Shown here: in pieces, positions 62,199 to 64,000 of the stretch
Position numbering within the stretch: position 1 is the first letter of the stretch
Layout of the letters: each line of letters starts with the position of its first letter
DNA from: Streptomyces xanthochromogenes
GTDB taxonomy: Bacteria > Actinomycetota > Actinomycetes > Streptomycetales > Streptomycetaceae
DNA: 64,000 bases
Assembly (NCBI RefSeq): GCF_014650455.1
Contig: NZ_BMUZ01000005.1
Location: 505,368-569,367, forward strand
Direction of reading: 5' to 3'
Notes under the pieces: generated by a model
What the model was told of the DNA's origin: nothing
The model's database searches: none
Seen by the model: the letters and a program-made list of their open reading frames with translations, nothing else
Program-made: the position numbers and the translations under genes

Positions 62199-63430
62199 TT
62201 CTCGGCGAGCTCGGCCGCCGCGTGCCGGGAGTGGGCGATGCGGTCGAGCTGCGAGAGCTGCAGCCGGGTCTGGAAGGGGGTCTGCGCCGGGGCCGTGTGC
62301 AGCAGCTCGGTCATCGTGTACGAGAAGTGCTCGGCCCGCCAGACCCGGCGCAGACAGGTCGCGGAGTACGCGTCGAGGCGCTCGGTCGAACCGGTGACAT
62401 GCTGCTGGACGAGCGCCCGGGACAGCTCGACGACATCGGCGACGGCCAGGTTCAGCCCCTTGGCGCCGGTCGGCGGCACGATGTGCGCGGCGTCCCCGGC
62501 CAGCAGGAGCCGCCCGTACCGCATCGGCTCCATCACCCAACTCCGCATGGGCAGAACGGACTTGGCGGTGACGGGGCCGCGGCCGAGCCGCCAGCCGGGG
62601 TCGGCGTCGGTGGCCAGACGGGCGTCCAGCTCGTCCCAGACCCGGGCGTCGGGCCAGTCCACGGGGTCGGTTCCGTTGGGCACCTGGAGGTAGAGCCGGC
62701 TGACCTCGGCCGACCGCATGCCGGCGAGGGCGAAGCCGCGGGTGGAGTGCGCGTAGATCAACTCGCGGTACACGGGCGGGGCTTGGGCCATGACGGCGAG
62801 CCAGGAGTAGGGGTACGCCCGCTCGTACGTGGTGCGGAGCGTGGCGGGGACGGCGGCGCGGGACACTCCGTGGGAGCCGTCGCAGCCGATGACGTAGTCA
62901 CAGCTGAGGCCGGCGATGGGGCGGGATTCCTCCCGGCCGGGGCCACGGGGGCCGGGGCGTCGGTAGTGGATGCGGGCGTGGCTCGCGTCCGAGCCCGGGT
63001 CCACCCCCGCCACCTCCACCACCTCGGCGTCGAACAGCAGCGGGGGACCGTCGGCCAGCTGCCGGGCCACCAGGTCCTTCACCACCTCGCTCTGCGCGTA
63101 GACCAGCACGCGGCGGCCGTCCGCGAGGGACGGGAAGTCGATGCGGTGGGAGCGGCGGTCGTAGCGGAGCTCGATGCCGTCGTGCGGCAGGCCCTCGCGG
63201 TCCATGCGTTCGCCCACGCCGGCGGCCCGCAGCACGTCGACGGTGCCCTGTTCGAGGATGCCGGCCCGCTGGCGCTGCTCGATGTACGCGCGGTCGCGGC
63301 TCTCCAGGACCACGCAGTCGATCCCGGCATTGTGCAGCAGCCGGGCGAGCAGGAGCCCGGCCGGGCCGGCCCCGATGATGCCGACGGTGGTGCGGGCGGG
63401 GGCGGCGGCGTCCTGGTCAGCGCTGGGCAT
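62153..63430 (-). CDS. pobA: 4-Hydroxybenzoate 3-monooxygenase
   Basis: A 425-residue flavoprotein with the PHBH layout: VGIIGAGPAGLLLARLL (residue 16), GCDGSHGVSR (about 182) and GDAAHIVPPTGAKGLNLAVAD (core GDAAHIVPPTGAKG, about 309). QRQRAGILEQGTVD and YAQSEVVKDLV are family marks. It converts 4-hydroxybenzoate to protocatechuate with NAD(P)H and O2. ATG 63430 overlaps the end of the upstream pcaDC-type gene by 14 bp, forming a catabolic operon. Confidence 0.93.
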   Translation of the reverse strand: MPSADQDAAAPARTTVGIIGAGPAGLLLARLLHNAGIDCVVLESRDRAYIEQRQRAGILEQGTVDVLRAAGVGERMDREGLPHDGIELRYDRRSHRIDFPSLADGRRVLVYAQSEVVKDLVARQLADGPPLLFDAEVVEVAGVDPGSDASHARIHYRRPGPRGPGREESRPIAGLSCDYVIGCDGSHGVSRAAVPATLRTTYERAYPYSWLAVMAQAPPVYRELIYAHSTRGFALAGMRSAEVSRLYLQVPNGTDPVDWPDARVWDELDARLATDADPGWRLGRGPVTAKSVLPMRSWVMEPMRYGRLLLAGDAAHIVPPTGAKGLNLAVADVVELSRALVQQHVTGSTERLDAYSATCLRRVWRAEHFSYTMTELLHTAPAQTPFQTRLQLSQLDRIAHSRHAAAELAENYTGLPIAPPSPYAS

Positions 63431-64000
63431 GCCGGGCGTCCTCCCCGTCGGAGTGGCCCTCGTACTCGGCGATCGCCCGTTCCGCCACGGCGAAGGCGGA
63501 GTTGGCGGCGGGCACCGAGCAGTACACGGCGCACTGGAGCAGCACCTCGGCGATCTCGTCGGGGCTCAGACCGCCGCGGAGCGCGCCCTTCACGTGCAGG
63601 GCCAGCTCGTCCTTGTGGCCGCCCGCGACCAGGGCGGTGAGCGTGATGACGCTGCGGGTACGGCGGTCCAGGGTGGCCCGGCCCTCGGCCCGGCCCGGGC
63701 CGCCCGTCGCGGCCTCGCCCCAGATCTCGCCCCAGGCGTAGCGGGTGATGAAGTCCTGGAAGCGGGCGGTGAAGGGCGTCGTGCGGGCCTGGGCGCGGTC
63801 CACGTGGGCGTCGCCGAGCACGGCGCGGCGGGCCGCCTCGCCGGACTGGCGCAGGGGGTCCGGGTGGGTGCGGGCGAGGTGCTGGAGCAGGGCGTCGGTC
63901 ACGGCACGTGGCTGCTCCACGTTGGCGAGGTGTCCGGCGCGGGGCAGCTCGACGAGCTGGGCGTCGCGGATGCCGTCGACGAGTTCGCGGGCGTGCGGGG
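63417..64000 (-). CDS. pcaL: 3-Oxoadipate enol-lactonase/4-carboxymuconolactone decarboxylase fusion, 5' part outside window
   Basis: The visible 3' part encodes the end of an alpha/beta-hydrolase (VELPRAGHLANVEQP, with the catalytic His; about 63950-63905) running in one frame into a complete 4-carboxymuconolactone decarboxylase domain (about 63880-63430; RSVITLTALVAGGHKDEL, LRGGLSPDEIAEVLLQ). This PcaD-PcaC fusion is common in actinobacteria and acts in the protocatechuate branch of the beta-ketoadipate pathway. A GTG at 63920 could start a shorter protein, but the continuous homology upstream argues for the fusion. Confidence 0.88.
   Translation of the reverse strand, partial: PHARELVDGIRDAQLVELPRAGHLANVEQPRAVTDALLQHLARTHPDPLRQSGEAARRAVLGDAHVDRAQARTTPFTARFQDFITRYAWGEIWGEAATGGPGRAEGRATLDRRTRSVITLTALVAGGHKDELALHVKGALRGGLSPDEIAEVLLQCAVYCSVPAANSAFAVAERAIAEYEGHSDGEDARHAQR

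Overview
The window is about 72-75% G+C by eye, with GTG and TTG starts, GTGA/ATGA stop-start overlaps, rare in-frame TTA codons and actinobacterial families (PPOX-F420 enzymes, class II DAHP synthase, MocR regulators, PASTA/DUF3761 lipoprotein). It reads as a chromosomal stretch of Streptomyces or a close relative. Both ends are open: a penicillin-binding protein is cut at the left and a PcaDC-type fusion at the right.

Layout. (1) 1-4267: housekeeping genes (bifunctional PBP, YqeY/GatB-like protein, metallophosphoesterase, Pr6Pr membrane protein) and a tRNA-Pro(CGG) followed by a perfect hairpin. (2) 4429-40610: a large biosynthetic cluster. Two near-identical TetR regulators flank a hotdog thioesterase. 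A 1286-residue iterative type I PKS (KS-AT-degenerate DH-ACP, the size and layout of bacterial orsellinate synthases) faces a long plus-strand run from 11346 to 35448. That run encodes hydrolases, SDR, FAD and P450 oxygenases, an F420-type oxidoreductase, a LuxE/LuxC-like acid-to-aldehyde pair, an acyltransferase-3, a chorismate pyruvate-lyase, a class II DAHP synthase, a P-loop kinase lacking a normal start codon, a GH3-type ligase, two methyltransferases, a stand-alone ArgRS-like protein, an unrecognised partner, a LysR effector domain without its HTH, a FadD ligase and two MFS exporters. A LuxR regulator follows. A minus-strand operon (40610 to 36161) holds the complete three-gene cassette for the C5N unit (2-amino-3-hydroxycyclopent-2-enone) known from asukamycin and manumycin. 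(3) 41027-47616: PASTA lipoprotein, two-component system and MacB/FtsX-type ABC exporter. (4) 47677-60864: a second, compact minus-strand biosynthetic operon (59225 to 49214) with anthranilate synthase subunits I and II, a B3/B4-domain protein, ATP-grasp ligase, MFS, TrpB2-like enzyme, Fe-S flavoprotein, cupin, chorismate mutase and UbiD decarboxylase. A MocR gene lies at each end. (5) 60922-64000: GNAT, a small molybdopterin-oxidoreductase domain protein, and pobA plus a pcaDC fusion for 4-hydroxybenzoate breakdown.

How it may work together (inference). The large cluster makes its own chorismate (DAHP synthase), converts it to 4-hydroxybenzoate (lyase), makes an orsellinate-type aromatic on the PKS, and joins aromatic acids to each other or to an amino donor with several acid-activating enzymes. 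A C5N amide cap is then added. The second operon also starts from chorismate, through anthranilate synthase and a chorismate mutase, and looks like a pathway to an unusual amino acid or small amide. The PKS, the second exporter and the MocR facing the second operon each carry a TTA codon, which suggests bldA-linked timing. I cannot match either cluster to a characterised product from sequence alone.
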